Below are positions 54,741-63,638 of a stretch of 64,000 bases of DNA, piece by piece. Source of the DNA: Streptomyces sp. NBC_01717 (lineage in GTDB: Bacteria > Actinomycetota > Actinomycetes > Streptomycetales > Streptomycetaceae); contig NZ_CP109178.1 of the NCBI RefSeq assembly GCF_036248255.1, forward strand, positions 2,790,001 through 2,854,000, written 5' to 3'. Positions within the stretch are counted from its first letter, which is position 1. Each line of letters opens with the position of its first letter. Under the pieces are notes generated by a model. That model was not told the origin of the DNA. It saw only the letters and a program-made list of their open reading frames with translations, and searched no databases. The translations under genes were made by a program, and so were the position numbers.

Positions 54741-55583
54741 ATGCAGCTTCGTAAGGTCACCGCCGCATCGGCCGCCGTGCTCGCGCTCGCTCTCACCGCC
54801 ACCGCCTGTGGCTCCTCCGACGACGAGGGCGGCGACTCGGCGGGCGGCGGCAAGAAGATCACGATCGGCATCAAGATCGACCAGCCCGGTATCGGTCTGA
54901 AGACGCCCGACGGCAAGTACACCGGTTTCGATGTCGATGTCGCCACGTACATCGCCAAGGAACTCGGCTACGACGCCAAGGACATCAACTTCAAGGAGAC
55001 CAAGAGCGCCGACCGCGAGACGGCGATCGAGCGCGGTGACGTCAAGTTCATCGCCGCCTCCTACTCGATCAACGACGAGCGGCTGCAGAAGGTCGACTTC
55101 GCGGGCCCGTACCTGCTGGCGCACCAGGACATCCTCGTCCGCGCCGACGACTCCTCGATCAAGTCCCCGGCCGACCTGAACAGCAAGAAGCTGTGCTCGG
55201 TGACCGGCTCCACCTCGGCTCAGAACGTCAAGGAGAAGCTGGCGCCGAAGGCCCAGCTGCAGGAGTACGGCGGCTACTCCGAGTGCCTCACCGGCCTGGA
55301 GAACAAGGTCGTCGACGCACTGACCACCGACGACAGCATCCTGGCCGGTTTCGCCTCGCAGAAGGACTTCCAGGGGAAGTTCAAGCTGGCCGGCTTCAAG
55401 ATGAGCAACGAGAACTACGGCATCGGCCTGAAGAAGGGCGACGCCGACCTCAAGAAGAAGATCGACGACGCGCTCACCAAGATGGTCTCGGACGGTTCCT
55501 GGGACGAGGCGGTGAAGGCCAACTTCGGTCCGGCGAACTACAAGAACGAGCAGGCCCCGAAGATCGGCAACATCGTCAAGTGA
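54741..55583 (+). CDS. gluB: Glutamate-binding lipoprotein
   Basis: A 280-residue extracellular solute-binding lipoprotein. The lipobox is LTATAC with lipidated Cys23. The mature part has the polar amino acid-binding family pattern (KYTGFDVDVATYIAKELGYD, SADRETAIERGDVKFIAASY, SINDERLQKVDFAGPYL). It lies 51 bp after gluA and supplies the substrate to GluCD. ATG at 54741 follows TAGGGAAG. Confidence 0.94.
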   Translation: MQLRKVTAASAAVLALALTATACGSSDDEGGDSAGGGKKITIGIKIDQPGIGLKTPDGKYTGFDVDVATYIAKELGYDAKDINFKETKSADRETAIERGDVKFIAASYSINDERLQKVDFAGPYLLAHQDILVRADDSSIKSPADLNSKKLCSVTGSTSAQNVKEKLAPKAQLQEYGGYSECLTGLENKVVDALTTDDSILAGFASQKDFQGKFKLAGFKMSNENYGIGLKKGDADLKKKIDDALTKMVSDGSWDEAVKANFGPANYKNEQAPKIGNIVK

Positions 55584-55658
55584 AGCAGGGCTGACCCGGC
55601 GCGCCGTCCGTGAACGGCGGCGCGCCATGCCCTCCTACACGCGGAAGCGCGGGAGATC

Positions 55659-56324
55659 GTGTTCGACTTTCTTGAAGGTTACGACCTGTTGGGAGCCTTC
55701 TGGGTGACGGTGCAGCTCACCGTCTACTCCGCCCTCGGCTCCCTCATATGGGGAACGCTGCTGGCCGGCATGAAGGTCGGCCCGGTCCCCTTGATGCGCG
55801 GATTCGCCACCGCCTATGTGAACGTCGTCCGGAACATTCCTCTGACCGTCATCATGGTCTTCTCGTCGCTGGGTCTCTTCCAGACGCTCAGCATCAAGCT
55901 CGGGGCCAGCGATTTCACGGACATCAACTTCCGGCTCGCGGTCCTCGCGCTGATCGTCTACACCTCGGCCTTCGTCTGTGAGGCGCTCCGGTCGGGCATC
56001 AACACCGTGCCGGTCGGCCAGGCGGAAGCAGCGCGTGCGCTCGGTCTGAGCTTCACGCAGGTGCTCCGTCTGATCGTCCTTCCGCAGGCCTTCCGCTCGG
56101 TCGTCAATCCGCTGGCCAACGTGCTGATCGCGCTGACGAAGAACACCACGGTCGCCACCGCAATCGGCGTGGCCGAAGCGGCATACCTGATGAAGGAAAT
56201 GATCGAGGCCGAGGCGCAGCTGATCCTGATCGCCGCCGTCTTCGCGTTCGGATTCGTCTGTCTGACCCTCCCGACCGGCCTGATACTCGGCTGGGTGAGC
56301 AAGAAGGTGGCGGTGAAGCGATGA
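55659..56324 (+). CDS. gluC: Glutamate ABC transporter permease GluC
   Basis: A 221-residue inner-membrane permease of the HisM/polar amino acid family. The N-terminal helix is LLGAFWVTVQLTVYSALGSL; the EAA loop EAARALGLSFTQVLRLIVLP is intact for contact with the ATPase. GTG at 55659 (VFDFLEGYDLLG) is used; it is 75 bp after gluB. Its stop overlaps the gluD start as ATGA, so translation is coupled. Confidence 0.93.
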   Translation: MFDFLEGYDLLGAFWVTVQLTVYSALGSLIWGTLLAGMKVGPVPLMRGFATAYVNVVRNIPLTVIMVFSSLGLFQTLSIKLGASDFTDINFRLAVLALIVYTSAFVCEALRSGINTVPVGQAEAARALGLSFTQVLRLIVLPQAFRSVVNPLANVLIALTKNTTVATAIGVAEAAYLMKEMIEAEAQLILIAAVFAFGFVCLTLPTGLILGWVSKKVAVKR

Positions 56325-57232
56325 CTTCCGTCCTCTACGACGCCCAGGGGCCGCGCGCCAAGCAGCGCAACATCCTGTACACGGTCCTCTTCCTGCTCGT
56401 CGCCGCTGCCGCGGTGTGGTGGCTGTACGACAGCCTGGCCTCCAAGCACCAGCTCGACTGGATCAAATGGAAGCCGTTCTTCACCAGCTCCCAGCCCTGG
56501 CAGACCTACATCTGGCCGGGACTGCAGAACACCCTGAAGGCAGCGGCGTTCGCCCTGGTCATCGCTCTGCCACTGGGTGCCCTCTTCGGTATCGGGCGGC
56601 TCTCGGACCACCGGTGGGTGCGGATGCCGGCCGGCGTCGTCGTGGAGTTCTTCCGCGCCATCCCGGTGCTGATCCTCATGATCACCGCGAACCAGGCGTA
56701 CTCCGAGTACACGACGATCAGCAGCGAGTCCCGCCCGCTGTACGCCGTGGTCACGGGTCTGGTGCTGTACAACGCCTCGGTGCTCGCCGAGATCGTACGG
56801 GCCGGGATCCAGTCCCTCCCCAGCGGACAGACGGACGCGGCCAAGGCGATCGGTATGCGCAAGGGCCAGACCATGCTGTACGTGCTGCTTCCGCAGTCGG
56901 TGACGGCCATGCTGCCCGCGATCGTCAGCCAGCTCGTCGTCATCGTGAAGGACACCGCCCTCGGCGGCTGGGTGCTGACCTTCCCTGAGCTGCTGGCGTC
57001 GGTCCGCCCCATGAGTGCGAACTACGGCGCGAACACCATCGCGTGCTTCACGATCGTCGCCCTGATCTACATCGTGGTGAACTTCGCGCTCACCTCGTTC
57101 GCGAGCTGGCTGGAGGGCCGGCTGCGGCGCAGGAAGAAGAGCACGGGTGCCGTGGTCGGTGCCGGACCTGGCGGCGGTCTGGAGACCATCGGTGCGCCGA
57201 CGCTCAACATCGACGACGGACGCGGCGTCTGA
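56321..57232 (+). CDS. gluD: Glutamate ABC transporter permease GluD
   Basis: A 303-residue second permease. It has the EAA-like loop DAAKAIGMRKGQTMLYVLLP and membrane helices (NILYTVLFLLVAAAAVWWLY, IYIVVNFALTSFASWLEG). A longer N-terminal cytoplasmic segment and a C-terminal tail of about 45 residues distinguish it from GluC. ATG at 56321 overlaps gluC by 4 bp. A strong terminator follows. Confidence 0.93.
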   Translation: MTSVLYDAQGPRAKQRNILYTVLFLLVAAAAVWWLYDSLASKHQLDWIKWKPFFTSSQPWQTYIWPGLQNTLKAAAFALVIALPLGALFGIGRLSDHRWVRMPAGVVVEFFRAIPVLILMITANQAYSEYTTISSESRPLYAVVTGLVLYNASVLAEIVRAGIQSLPSGQTDAAKAIGMRKGQTMLYVLLPQSVTAMLPAIVSQLVVIVKDTALGGWVLTFPELLASVRPMSANYGANTIACFTIVALIYIVVNFALTSFASWLEGRLRRRKKSTGAVVGAGPGGGLETIGAPTLNIDDGRGV

Positions 57233-57253
57233 CGACTCGTCGATAATCTCCCC

Positions 57254-57289
57254 GCGAGGGGCGCCGGTGCATCCACCGGCGCCCCTCGC
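57254..57289 (+). terminator. Terminator of gluABCD
   Basis: A perfect 16-bp stem (57254-57269 with 57274-57289) and CATC tetraloop, 21 bp after gluD. Confidence 0.9.
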
Positions 57290-57415
57290 CGCGTTCCGGT
57301 GTCACTTGACGCAAGCACCGGCAGTGGGTTGCATACGTTCTGTGATCGCCGACCGAACGCTCGCTTCCACATCCGACACCATCCTTACGACCGCACGGGC
57401 CCAGGGAGTCGCACC

Positions 57416-59032
57416 GTGGACCCGGTGATCGTCGCCGGTGCCGGGCCCGTCGGCCTGGTGCTGTCGCTCGCCCTCGCCGCGCAGGGCGTCCCCTCCGTAC
57501 TTCTCGACGAGGATGCGGGGAAGGAGGAGACACGTCCCGCCCGGACCGTGGTTCTGCGTGAGGACACCGCGGCGCTGGTGGAACGGCTCGGGTGCACGAC
57601 GCTCCGGGACGAGGGCGTCCGGTGGTCCGGCTGGCGGTCCATGCGGCGCAAGCAGCTGGTACGCGAACTGCCGCTCGGCGACGATTCCCCGTACGGTGAT
57701 CAGCTGCCGGCCCCGGTCCATGTGCCGCAGCACGCACTGATGCGCGGGCTGCGGGACGCGATCGCCATACAGGATCTGGTGCAGATGGTGCCGTTCAGCC
57801 GGATCGACACACTGGAGCAGGACCCGGCCGGCGTCACGGTGCACACCAGGGAGCCCGACTCGACGTGGTGGCGCGGGAGTTACCTGGTCGGCTGCGACGG
57901 CGCCAGGTCCACCGTGCGCAAGCTCCTGGACATCAGGTTCCCCGGACGCACGGCGGTGGAGCGGCATGCCGTCGCCGCGCTGCGCACCGAACTGCCCTGG
58001 CCCGGCCAGGCCGTGCTGCACCGGCTGCCGCCGTGGCGCAGCGGCGGCGCCGAGGTGACCGCGCGGCCGCTGCCGGACGGCGTGTGGCGGCTGGACTGGC
58101 TGCTTCCGCCGCGCGGCGAGCTCGTCACGCCCGACGCCCTGATCACCCGCGTGCGGGACACCCTCGCCGGCTGGTGCGGTGGTGAGACCCCGCCGTACGA
58201 ACTCCTGGACACGGGCGTCTACACGCTGCACCACCGGCTGGCCCGGCGCTGGCGCGTCCGGCGGGCCTTCCTGGCCGGGGACGCCGCACATCTGCTGGGC
58301 GCCCTGGGTACGCAGGGGCTCGACGAGGGGCTGCGGGACGCCGAGAACCTGGCCTGGAAGCTGGCACAGGCCTGGCATCACGGCGCCTCAGACGTACTGC
58401 TCGACAGCTACCAGACGGAGCGCCGGGCCGCGGTCGCCTCGCGGCTACGCGCCGCGGACCAGTCGCTGCCGATACTGCGTGGTGGCGGAGGTCTGCGGAC
58501 ATTGGTTCCGGGGGGCGCACGCGGGCACGATTCGCTGCTCGCCGACGGTCATCTGGGCTGCGGCCCGCTCGGTGCGCCCCCCTCGTACACGCACTCCCCC
58601 CTTGCACCTCCACGCGCCGAGGCGCACACAACGGTCGGTACGCCCCCCGGTGCGCCGGTTGCCGACGTGCGGGTGACGGCGCCCGACGGCACGACCGTAC
58701 GACTGCGCGAGCGGCTGGGGCAGGGGCATCTGCTGGTGCTGCTGGTCGCTCCGGGGACCGGGGTGTGGGACCGACGGCACTGGCTGATGGCGGGCGTGAT
58801 GCCCCGGCTTGTCGAGGCGGTCGACGCCTTGCCGGTAAGGGGCGAGCTCCTGGTGACCGAGGCCTACCCCGGGGCATCGGCCCACACCGTGCTGCTGGTC
58901 CGGCCGGACGGACACCTGGTGGCGTCGTTCGGCGGGGTCCGGCCGACTGAACTTTTCGCGGCGGCGGACGCGGCGCGCGGCGGTGAGCCACGTGCGTCCG
59001 TTCGCGCCGACCGGACCGCAGACATCAATTGA
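57416..59032 (+). CDS. FAD-dependent aromatic monooxygenase
   Basis: A 538-residue flavoprotein hydroxylase of the PHBH/RdmE type. The FAD-binding GxGxxG is VAGAGPVGLVLSLALAAQG at the N-terminus; the second nucleotide motif is YLVGCDGARSTVRKLL and the third RAFLAGDAAHLLGALGTQG (GD motif). The C-terminal thioredoxin-like domain of the family is present (HLLVLLVAPGTGVWDRRHWL, RGELLVTEAYPGA). GTG at 57416 (VDPVIVAGAG) follows AGGGAG. It is not in an obvious biosynthetic cluster, so substrate is unknown; aromatic ring hydroxylation is likely. The next operon begins right after it. Confidence 0.88.
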   Translation: MDPVIVAGAGPVGLVLSLALAAQGVPSVLLDEDAGKEETRPARTVVLREDTAALVERLGCTTLRDEGVRWSGWRSMRRKQLVRELPLGDDSPYGDQLPAPVHVPQHALMRGLRDAIAIQDLVQMVPFSRIDTLEQDPAGVTVHTREPDSTWWRGSYLVGCDGARSTVRKLLDIRFPGRTAVERHAVAALRTELPWPGQAVLHRLPPWRSGGAEVTARPLPDGVWRLDWLLPPRGELVTPDALITRVRDTLAGWCGGETPPYELLDTGVYTLHHRLARRWRVRRAFLAGDAAHLLGALGTQGLDEGLRDAENLAWKLAQAWHHGASDVLLDSYQTERRAAVASRLRAADQSLPILRGGGGLRTLVPGGARGHDSLLADGHLGCGPLGAPPSYTHSPLAPPRAEAHTTVGTPPGAPVADVRVTAPDGTTVRLRERLGQGHLLVLLVAPGTGVWDRRHWLMAGVMPRLVEAVDALPVRGELLVTEAYPGASAHTVLLVRPDGHLVASFGGVRPTELFAAADAARGGEPRASVRADRTADIN

Positions 59033-59057
59033 CCCCCGCGGCGGCACATGGTGTACT
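59029..59057 (+). promoter_or_regulatory. Promoter of the cysteine dioxygenase operon
   Basis: TTGACC (59029-59034), 17 bp, TGTACT (59052-59057), a good sigma-70-type pair overlapping the monooxygenase stop codon. It would give a leader of about 40 nt before the uORF. Confidence 0.6.
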
Positions 59058-59103
59058 CCGAAACGTGACCGACACCGATGTGCGCCTGTGGCGGAGGGTC
59101 CAT

Positions 59104-59151
59104 ATGGACCTCGTCCGCTACGCGGGCTGCGTGTGTCGTCCGTCCTGCTGA
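59104..59151 (+). CDS. Cys-rich leader peptide (uORF)
   Basis: A 15-residue ORF, MDLVRYAGCVCRPSC, preceded by a strong GGAGGG (59093-59098) and ending in TGA. Its three cysteine codons (59128, 59134, 59146) lie in the last third. Polycysteine leader ORFs before sulfur genes are known to control expression by cysteine-dependent attenuation in mycobacteria. Here CCGTCCTG (59140-59147), overlapping the final Cys codon, is complementary to CAGGACGG (59212-59219), the ribosome binding site of the next gene. That gives a direct way for translation of the leader to open or hide the site. Too short to be a stand-alone protein. Confidence 0.8.
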   Translation: MDLVRYAGCVCRPSC

Positions 59152-59211
59152 AGCGCCTCTTCCTGCTGCGGTGTGCGCCCTGTCGCACCCCGGGCATCAC
59201 ACGCGAACTCT

Positions 59212-59219
59212 CAGGACGG
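59212..59219 (+). promoter_or_regulatory. Ribosome binding site region complementary to the leader ORF
   Basis: CAGGACGG, the presumed ribosome binding site for the cysteine dioxygenase GTG at 59225, is the exact reverse complement of 59140-59147 in the leader ORF. Confidence 0.6.
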
Positions 59220-59224
59220 TCCCT

Positions 59225-59788
59225 GTGTCTTCCTCTCCCCCTCCTTCGCCTTCCCTGCGCACGCCTGTCTCCGGTCCACACTCCGGTGCCGGACCTGGCC
59301 CGACAGCCGCGGAACTGCTCGAATACGTCCGCCGCACGGCCGCGGACACCGATCTCATCGCCGCACTCCCCCTCGATCCCGAAGGCCGCACCTGGATCCG
59401 GCTCGACGGGCCCGGTGGCAGTGAGGCCTGGCTGATCGGATGGCCGCCGGGCACCGGCACCGGCTGGCACGACCACGCCGAATCGCTCGGTGCCTTCAGC
59501 ACGGCGGCCGGCGCCCTGAAGGAGCAGTCGCTCGCGGTGCGGCTGCCCACGGACGGCTGGAAGACACTTGAACTGGCCGAAGGCGTCGATCGGTCCCGGC
59601 AGCTGCCGACCGGTCAGGGCAGGGCGTTCGGCCGGCACCATGTGCACGAGGTGCTGAACGAGTCCGACACCGATCACGCCGTCTCCGTCCATGCGTACTA
59701 TCCGCCGCTGCCACAGATCCGGCGCTACAGCCGCACGGGCGCGGTACTCCGTCTTGAGCACGTCGAGCACCCGGAGGACTGGCAGTGA
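59225..59788 (+). CDS. Cysteine dioxygenase family protein
   Basis: Non-heme iron thiol dioxygenase of the cupin fold, converting cysteine to cysteine sulfinate. The 187-residue protein carries the three-His iron site: His82 and His84 in TGWHDHAESLGAFS and a His in GRHHVHEVLN (138-141). The N-terminal 25 residues are Ser/Pro-rich. GTG at 59225 is used; the ribosome binding site AGGACGG is weak and is base-paired to the leader. The stop overlaps the rhodanese start as GTGA. Confidence 0.88.
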   Translation: MSSSPPPSPSLRTPVSGPHSGAGPGPTAAELLEYVRRTAADTDLIAALPLDPEGRTWIRLDGPGGSEAWLIGWPPGTGTGWHDHAESLGAFSTAAGALKEQSLAVRLPTDGWKTLELAEGVDRSRQLPTGQGRAFGRHHVHEVLNESDTDHAVSVHAYYPPLPQIRRYSRTGAVLRLEHVEHPEDWQ

Positions 59789-60192
59789 GCGGCGACCGGA
59801 ACGGCGGTACGGAGCGGGTGGGAATCGACGAGCTGCTGGAGCGGGTCCGGGCCGGATTCGACCGGATCGGTCCGCACGAGGCGGCCGCCGCCGCCGACGA
59901 CGGGGCCCTGCTGGTGGATATCCGCTATGCGGAGCTGCGCGACCGGGACGGACTGATTCCGGGGGCGCTGGTCGTCGAGCGCAATGAGCTGGAGTGGCGG
60001 CTCGACCCGCAGGGCAGCCATCGCGCACCGGAGGCGGTCAGCCATGACCTGCGGGTGGTGGTGGTGTGCAACGAGGGCTACGCGTCGAGTCTCGCGGTCG
60101 CGTCCCTGCAGCAGTTGGGGCTGCACCGGGCGACCGATCTGATCGGCGGGTTCCAGGCGTGGCGGGCGGCGGGGCTCCCGGTCGACGTCTGA
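59785..60192 (+). CDS. Rhodanese-like sulfurtransferase
   Basis: A 135-residue single-domain rhodanese. The active-site cysteine is Cys95 in VVVCNEGYASSLAV; LLVDIRYAELRDRDGLIPGA is the typical first strand. It transfers sulfane sulfur, a step adjacent to cysteine breakdown. GTG at 59785 overlaps the dioxygenase stop by 4 bp, so the two are translationally coupled. Together they form a cysteine/sulfur catabolic unit controlled by the leader peptide. Confidence 0.9.
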   Translation: MSGDRNGGTERVGIDELLERVRAGFDRIGPHEAAAAADDGALLVDIRYAELRDRDGLIPGALVVERNELEWRLDPQGSHRAPEAVSHDLRVVVVCNEGYASSLAVASLQQLGLHRATDLIGGFQAWRAAGLPVDV

Positions 60193-60254
60193 CGGGTGAC
60201 AGTCGCGGCTGCCGTGCCCGCTCGGGACACCGGCCGCACTGCGCCTCCGTCGTG

Positions 60255-62798
60255 TCATTGCTGGGAAGCAGCCACCTCCACCGGGCCGGCCTTCAGTGCC
60301 ACCCGGCCGGGCAGCGCGGAGGCGACCAGGACCAGCAGCGCGGCTGCGCCCACCACCGTCGCGTACACCACCGGCATGACGGTGGGCGCCGCGCTGCCGG
60401 TCATGCCGATGCTGAAGGCGGTGAGTACGGCGAGTGCGATGCCGGTGCCGAGGACGGCGGCGATCAGCAGGACCGACAGGGCCTCGATACGGAGCATTCG
60501 CAGGACCTGGCGCCGGGTGGCACCCGCCAGGCGGAGCATGGCGAACTCCTTGATCCGTTCGGACACCGACATGGCAAGGGTGTTGACGACCGCGATCGCG
60601 GTGAAGGCCAGGATCAGACCCATGGCGAGATAGTTGACCTCGGCGTTCTCCTGCTGCCGGTCGGCCTGGAGCCGGTCGGCAGTGGCAGGGGCGAGCACGG
60701 CGATGCCGGGCCACTTCTTCAGCGCGGCAGCGAGTCGGCCGCGGTCGCTGTCCCCGGCGACCAGAACCGTGGCAGCGAGGGGGTTGTCCATATGACGGGC
60801 GACCAGGTCGTGGGGCAGGGTCAGGTCGCCGAAGCCCAGGCCGCGGGCGTAGACGGCGGCGACGGTGAGGGTGGCGGGCGTCCCGTCGCCGAGGTGCAGT
60901 TCCAGTGTGCTGCCGGGGTGCAGTCCCAGCCGCTCTGCGGCGAGTTCACTGACCGCGGCGGTGCCGGGATCCGCCGCGAAGTCCGCGAGCGAACCGCCGG
61001 TCACTTCAGGATCCCAGGTGCGGCTCAGACCGGCCTGCGTGACGCCCTGGGCCTGGTACTTGTCGAGTCCGACCCGGACGGTGGTCCGTACGACCTCGGT
61101 GGCGGCCGTGACGCCCTGGGTCGTACGGACGGTCTCAGCGGCGACGGACGGGATTCCGGGGCCCTGCGCGGCCAGGACCCAGGTGGCACGGGTGCCTTCT
61201 CGGGCCTGGGTGCGGGCGGCACTGCCGAGGGTCGGCTGGACGAAAAGAACCGTGCAGGTCATCCCGATGAGCAGGGTGAGCGGGGTGACGACGGCGGCCA
61301 TCCGGGTTGAGTTTCCGCGGATGTTCGCGGTGGCGAGAGTGCCGCCGAACCCAGCCAGTCGGAGCGGTCCCGCGAGCAGCGCCGACGCCATCCTGATGAG
61401 GAGCGGGCCGAGCAGCGACACTGCCGTGGCCAGCACCACGACGGACAGGAAGGTGACGGGGGTCGAGGCCGCCTCGGTATGGAGGCTGCTGAGTACGGCG
61501 ACGAGGACTCCGCCGCCCGCGAGCAGCACCAGACCTGCGGCGATGCGGCCCCGGACCGGCCGGTCGCGCTCGACCGCGGACTCGGCCATGGCTTCGGCCG
61601 GGCGGATACGGGCGATCCGGCGGCCGGAGATCCTGGCGGCTGCCCAGGCTCCGAGGAGGGTGACAGCGACGGCGGCGAAGGCCGGGAAGATGCCCGCGGT
61701 GCGTTCCAGGTTCGCGGGGATCGCCCCCATGTCGATGAACCGGCTGTGCAGCCAGGTGGCGAGCGGCAGTCCGGCCAGCGAGCCCAGTACACCGGCCGCC
61801 GCTCCGACGATCAGCGCCTCACGGCCGAGGAGACGGCGTATCTGGCGCGATGTGGCGGCGATGGCGCGCAGCAGTGCCAGTTCTCGGTGGCGCTGCTGGA
61901 TGGAGAGCGCAAAGGTGCCTACGACCACGAGGATCGCGACGAGGAGTGAGGTACCGCCCATCGCGCCACCCATCGAAACGAGCTTGGTACGGGCGCCCCC
62001 GGCGTCCAGGAACTCGACCGGACCGCGGTCGCCACCCATGGTCACCTGTGCGGTGGTGCCCTTGAGTGCTCGCTGAACACGCCGCTTCAGCTCGGTGAGG
62101 TCCGTGCCGGGCGCGGGCAGCACGCCGAGGGCGGTGACCTGGCCGGGGCGGGCAGCGAGTCGCTCGGCCTCGGCGGCGAAGAAGAACAGGGAGGTCTGCT
62201 GCTGGAGCTCACCGCGGCCGGCCGGGGCCGCGATGCCGCTGATGCGGTACCGCCGGGGGGCACCGGTGGACTGCACAGTGAGCCGGTCCCCTGGCTTCAG
62301 GCCGGCCCGCTCGGCGAACCCTCGGTCGATCACGATGTCGTCTGCGGTGGCGGGAGCTCGGCCTGTGGTGAGCGTGAACGGGGTGATGGAGGCAGACGCC
62401 CAGGAGTGTCCGTACGAAGGCCGGTCAACGGGCTCGGTAACGGGCTCGGCAAGGAAGGTGAGCTCGGGAATCACCTTGCGCACGCCTTCCAGGGGCCGGA
62501 TCCGGTCGGCGGTGGCCGCGGGGAGCCATGCGCGCTCGGCGACGGGTTTCGCCTTGTGCTTGGCCTTCGTCTCTCCGTTGCCCTTGTGCTTGACGGTGGT
62601 CCGGTGGACGTTCTGGTCGGCGGAGACGACGAGCGGAGCCGCGGCATAGCGCTCGGTGGCGATCCTTCCGCGCAGTCCGGTCTCCAGGAGGGTGCCGCAG
62701 GCGGTGATGAGGGCGGCGGCGCACATCAGCGCCAGCAGGGCGCCCAGGAACCCGCCCTTGCGGTCCCGAATTGTCCGCAGGGCATAGCGCAGCATCAT
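60255..62798 (-). CDS. FtsX/MacB-type ABC transporter permease (double FtsX domain)
   Basis: An 847-residue membrane protein with four-helix FtsX domains twice. The N-terminal helix FLGALLALMCAAALITACG precedes a large extracytoplasmic region (residues about 45-260), then helices (TSLLVAILVVVGTFALSIQQ), a second half (GNSTRMAAVVTPLTLLIGMT) and the final three helices. The lone permease lacks its ATP-binding partner in the window. ATG at 62798 overlaps the stop of the ArsR-type regulator by 4 bp. The substrate is unknown; such proteins export lipids, peptides or drugs or regulate wall hydrolases. Confidence 0.85.
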   Translation of the reverse strand: MMLRYALRTIRDRKGGFLGALLALMCAAALITACGTLLETGLRGRIATERYAAAPLVVSADQNVHRTTVKHKGNGETKAKHKAKPVAERAWLPAATADRIRPLEGVRKVIPELTFLAEPVTEPVDRPSYGHSWASASITPFTLTTGRAPATADDIVIDRGFAERAGLKPGDRLTVQSTGAPRRYRISGIAAPAGRGELQQQTSLFFFAAEAERLAARPGQVTALGVLPAPGTDLTELKRRVQRALKGTTAQVTMGGDRGPVEFLDAGGARTKLVSMGGAMGGTSLLVAILVVVGTFALSIQQRHRELALLRAIAATSRQIRRLLGREALIVGAAAGVLGSLAGLPLATWLHSRFIDMGAIPANLERTAGIFPAFAAVAVTLLGAWAAARISGRRIARIRPAEAMAESAVERDRPVRGRIAAGLVLLAGGGVLVAVLSSLHTEAASTPVTFLSVVVLATAVSLLGPLLIRMASALLAGPLRLAGFGGTLATANIRGNSTRMAAVVTPLTLLIGMTCTVLFVQPTLGSAARTQAREGTRATWVLAAQGPGIPSVAAETVRTTQGVTAATEVVRTTVRVGLDKYQAQGVTQAGLSRTWDPEVTGGSLADFAADPGTAAVSELAAERLGLHPGSTLELHLGDGTPATLTVAAVYARGLGFGDLTLPHDLVARHMDNPLAATVLVAGDSDRGRLAAALKKWPGIAVLAPATADRLQADRQQENAEVNYLAMGLILAFTAIAVVNTLAMSVSERIKEFAMLRLAGATRRQVLRMLRIEALSVLLIAAVLGTGIALAVLTAFSIGMTGSAAPTVMPVVYATVVGAAALLVLVASALPGRVALKAGPVEVAASQQ

Positions 62799-63433
62799 GA
62801 TGCGTCCGTCTCTCTTCTGTTGTCGTCCGCGTCGTCGTTCGCAGGGGGCTGGAGCAGGGCCGGAAAGGCAAGCAGCCGGGTGTGGACCGTGCGGGCGCCC
62901 GGCGGGATGTCGGCGTCGGGCCGCTTGTAGCGGTTCATGAGGGCGATGAACTCCTCGAAGAACGCGCGGAGTTCGGGGAGCGTGAGCTGGATGGAACCCC
63001 GCGAGTACGGGAACGCATCGGCCCACTCGCCCAGTTCGCCCCCCGACTCGCCACTGTCGCGCTGGAGGCGCTCGAAGAGGGCGAGGTCGGCGGCGTATGC
63101 ATGGCGGTTCAGCTCGTCCATGACGAGCCGCACCTCGGGGCTCTGACGGGAACGGGGCGGGAAGCGCCGGTCGCCGGGAACGGCCCGCCACCACCTCGCC
63201 CGCCGGCCGCCCGGTTCCTCGGCGGCGGCGTCCTCCACGAAGCCGTACCTGGCGAGTTCACGCAGGTGATAGCTGGTGGCCCCGGTGTTCAGAGCCAGGG
63301 CGCGGGCAAGGATCGCGGATGTCGCCGGGCCGTGCAGGGTGAGGCGCTGAAGGATCTGCTGGCGTCGCGGCTGAGCGAGGGCCTTGAGAGCGGCCAGCTC
63401 CGTGATTTCGGTACCGCCGGGCTTCTCTGCCAT
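62795..63433 (-). CDS. ArsR-like winged-helix regulator
   Basis: A 212-residue regulator of the ArsR/HTH_20 type. The winged helix is at residues 12-75 (ALKALAQPRRQQILQRLTLH, AILARALALNTGATSYHLRE, ARYGFVEDAAAEEPGGRRAR). The C-terminal helical half is likely for ligand binding or dimerisation. ATG at 63433 lacks a strong ribosome binding site. It lies directly before and overlaps the FtsX permease, so the two form one unit. CTGTGCAC repeats upstream (63449-63470) are candidate operators. Confidence 0.88.
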   Translation of the reverse strand: MAEKPGGTEITELAALKALAQPRRQQILQRLTLHGPATSAILARALALNTGATSYHLRELARYGFVEDAAAEEPGGRRARWWRAVPGDRRFPPRSRQSPEVRLVMDELNRHAYAADLALFERLQRDSGESGGELGEWADAFPYSRGSIQLTLPELRAFFEEFIALMNRYKRPDADIPPGARTVHTRLLAFPALLQPPANDDADDNRRETDAS

Positions 63434-63448
63434 GTGTCACACACTGCT

Positions 63449-63470
63449 CTGTGCACAGATGCCTGTGCAC
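63449..63470. promoter_or_regulatory. Candidate operator upstream of the ArsR-like gene
   Basis: CTGTGCAC at 63449-63456 and 63463-63470 (14-bp spacing). The first extends to the palindrome CTGTGCACAG. It lies 16 bp before the regulator start, in the divergent spacer. Confidence 0.5.
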
Positions 63471-63638
63471 TGGAGCATGCCCGCGTCTTCGTGCGGGGGC
63501 TGGCCCCCTGTCGGCGGCTCCCATGTCCCCCGAATCCGCCCCGACACACCCGAACGCCTCACCCCAGTGGAGCAAATTCGCCATAAGGCGGACATTTGCC
63601 CCAATACCTAGGACTGACATGACGGAGACGTCGCACCC

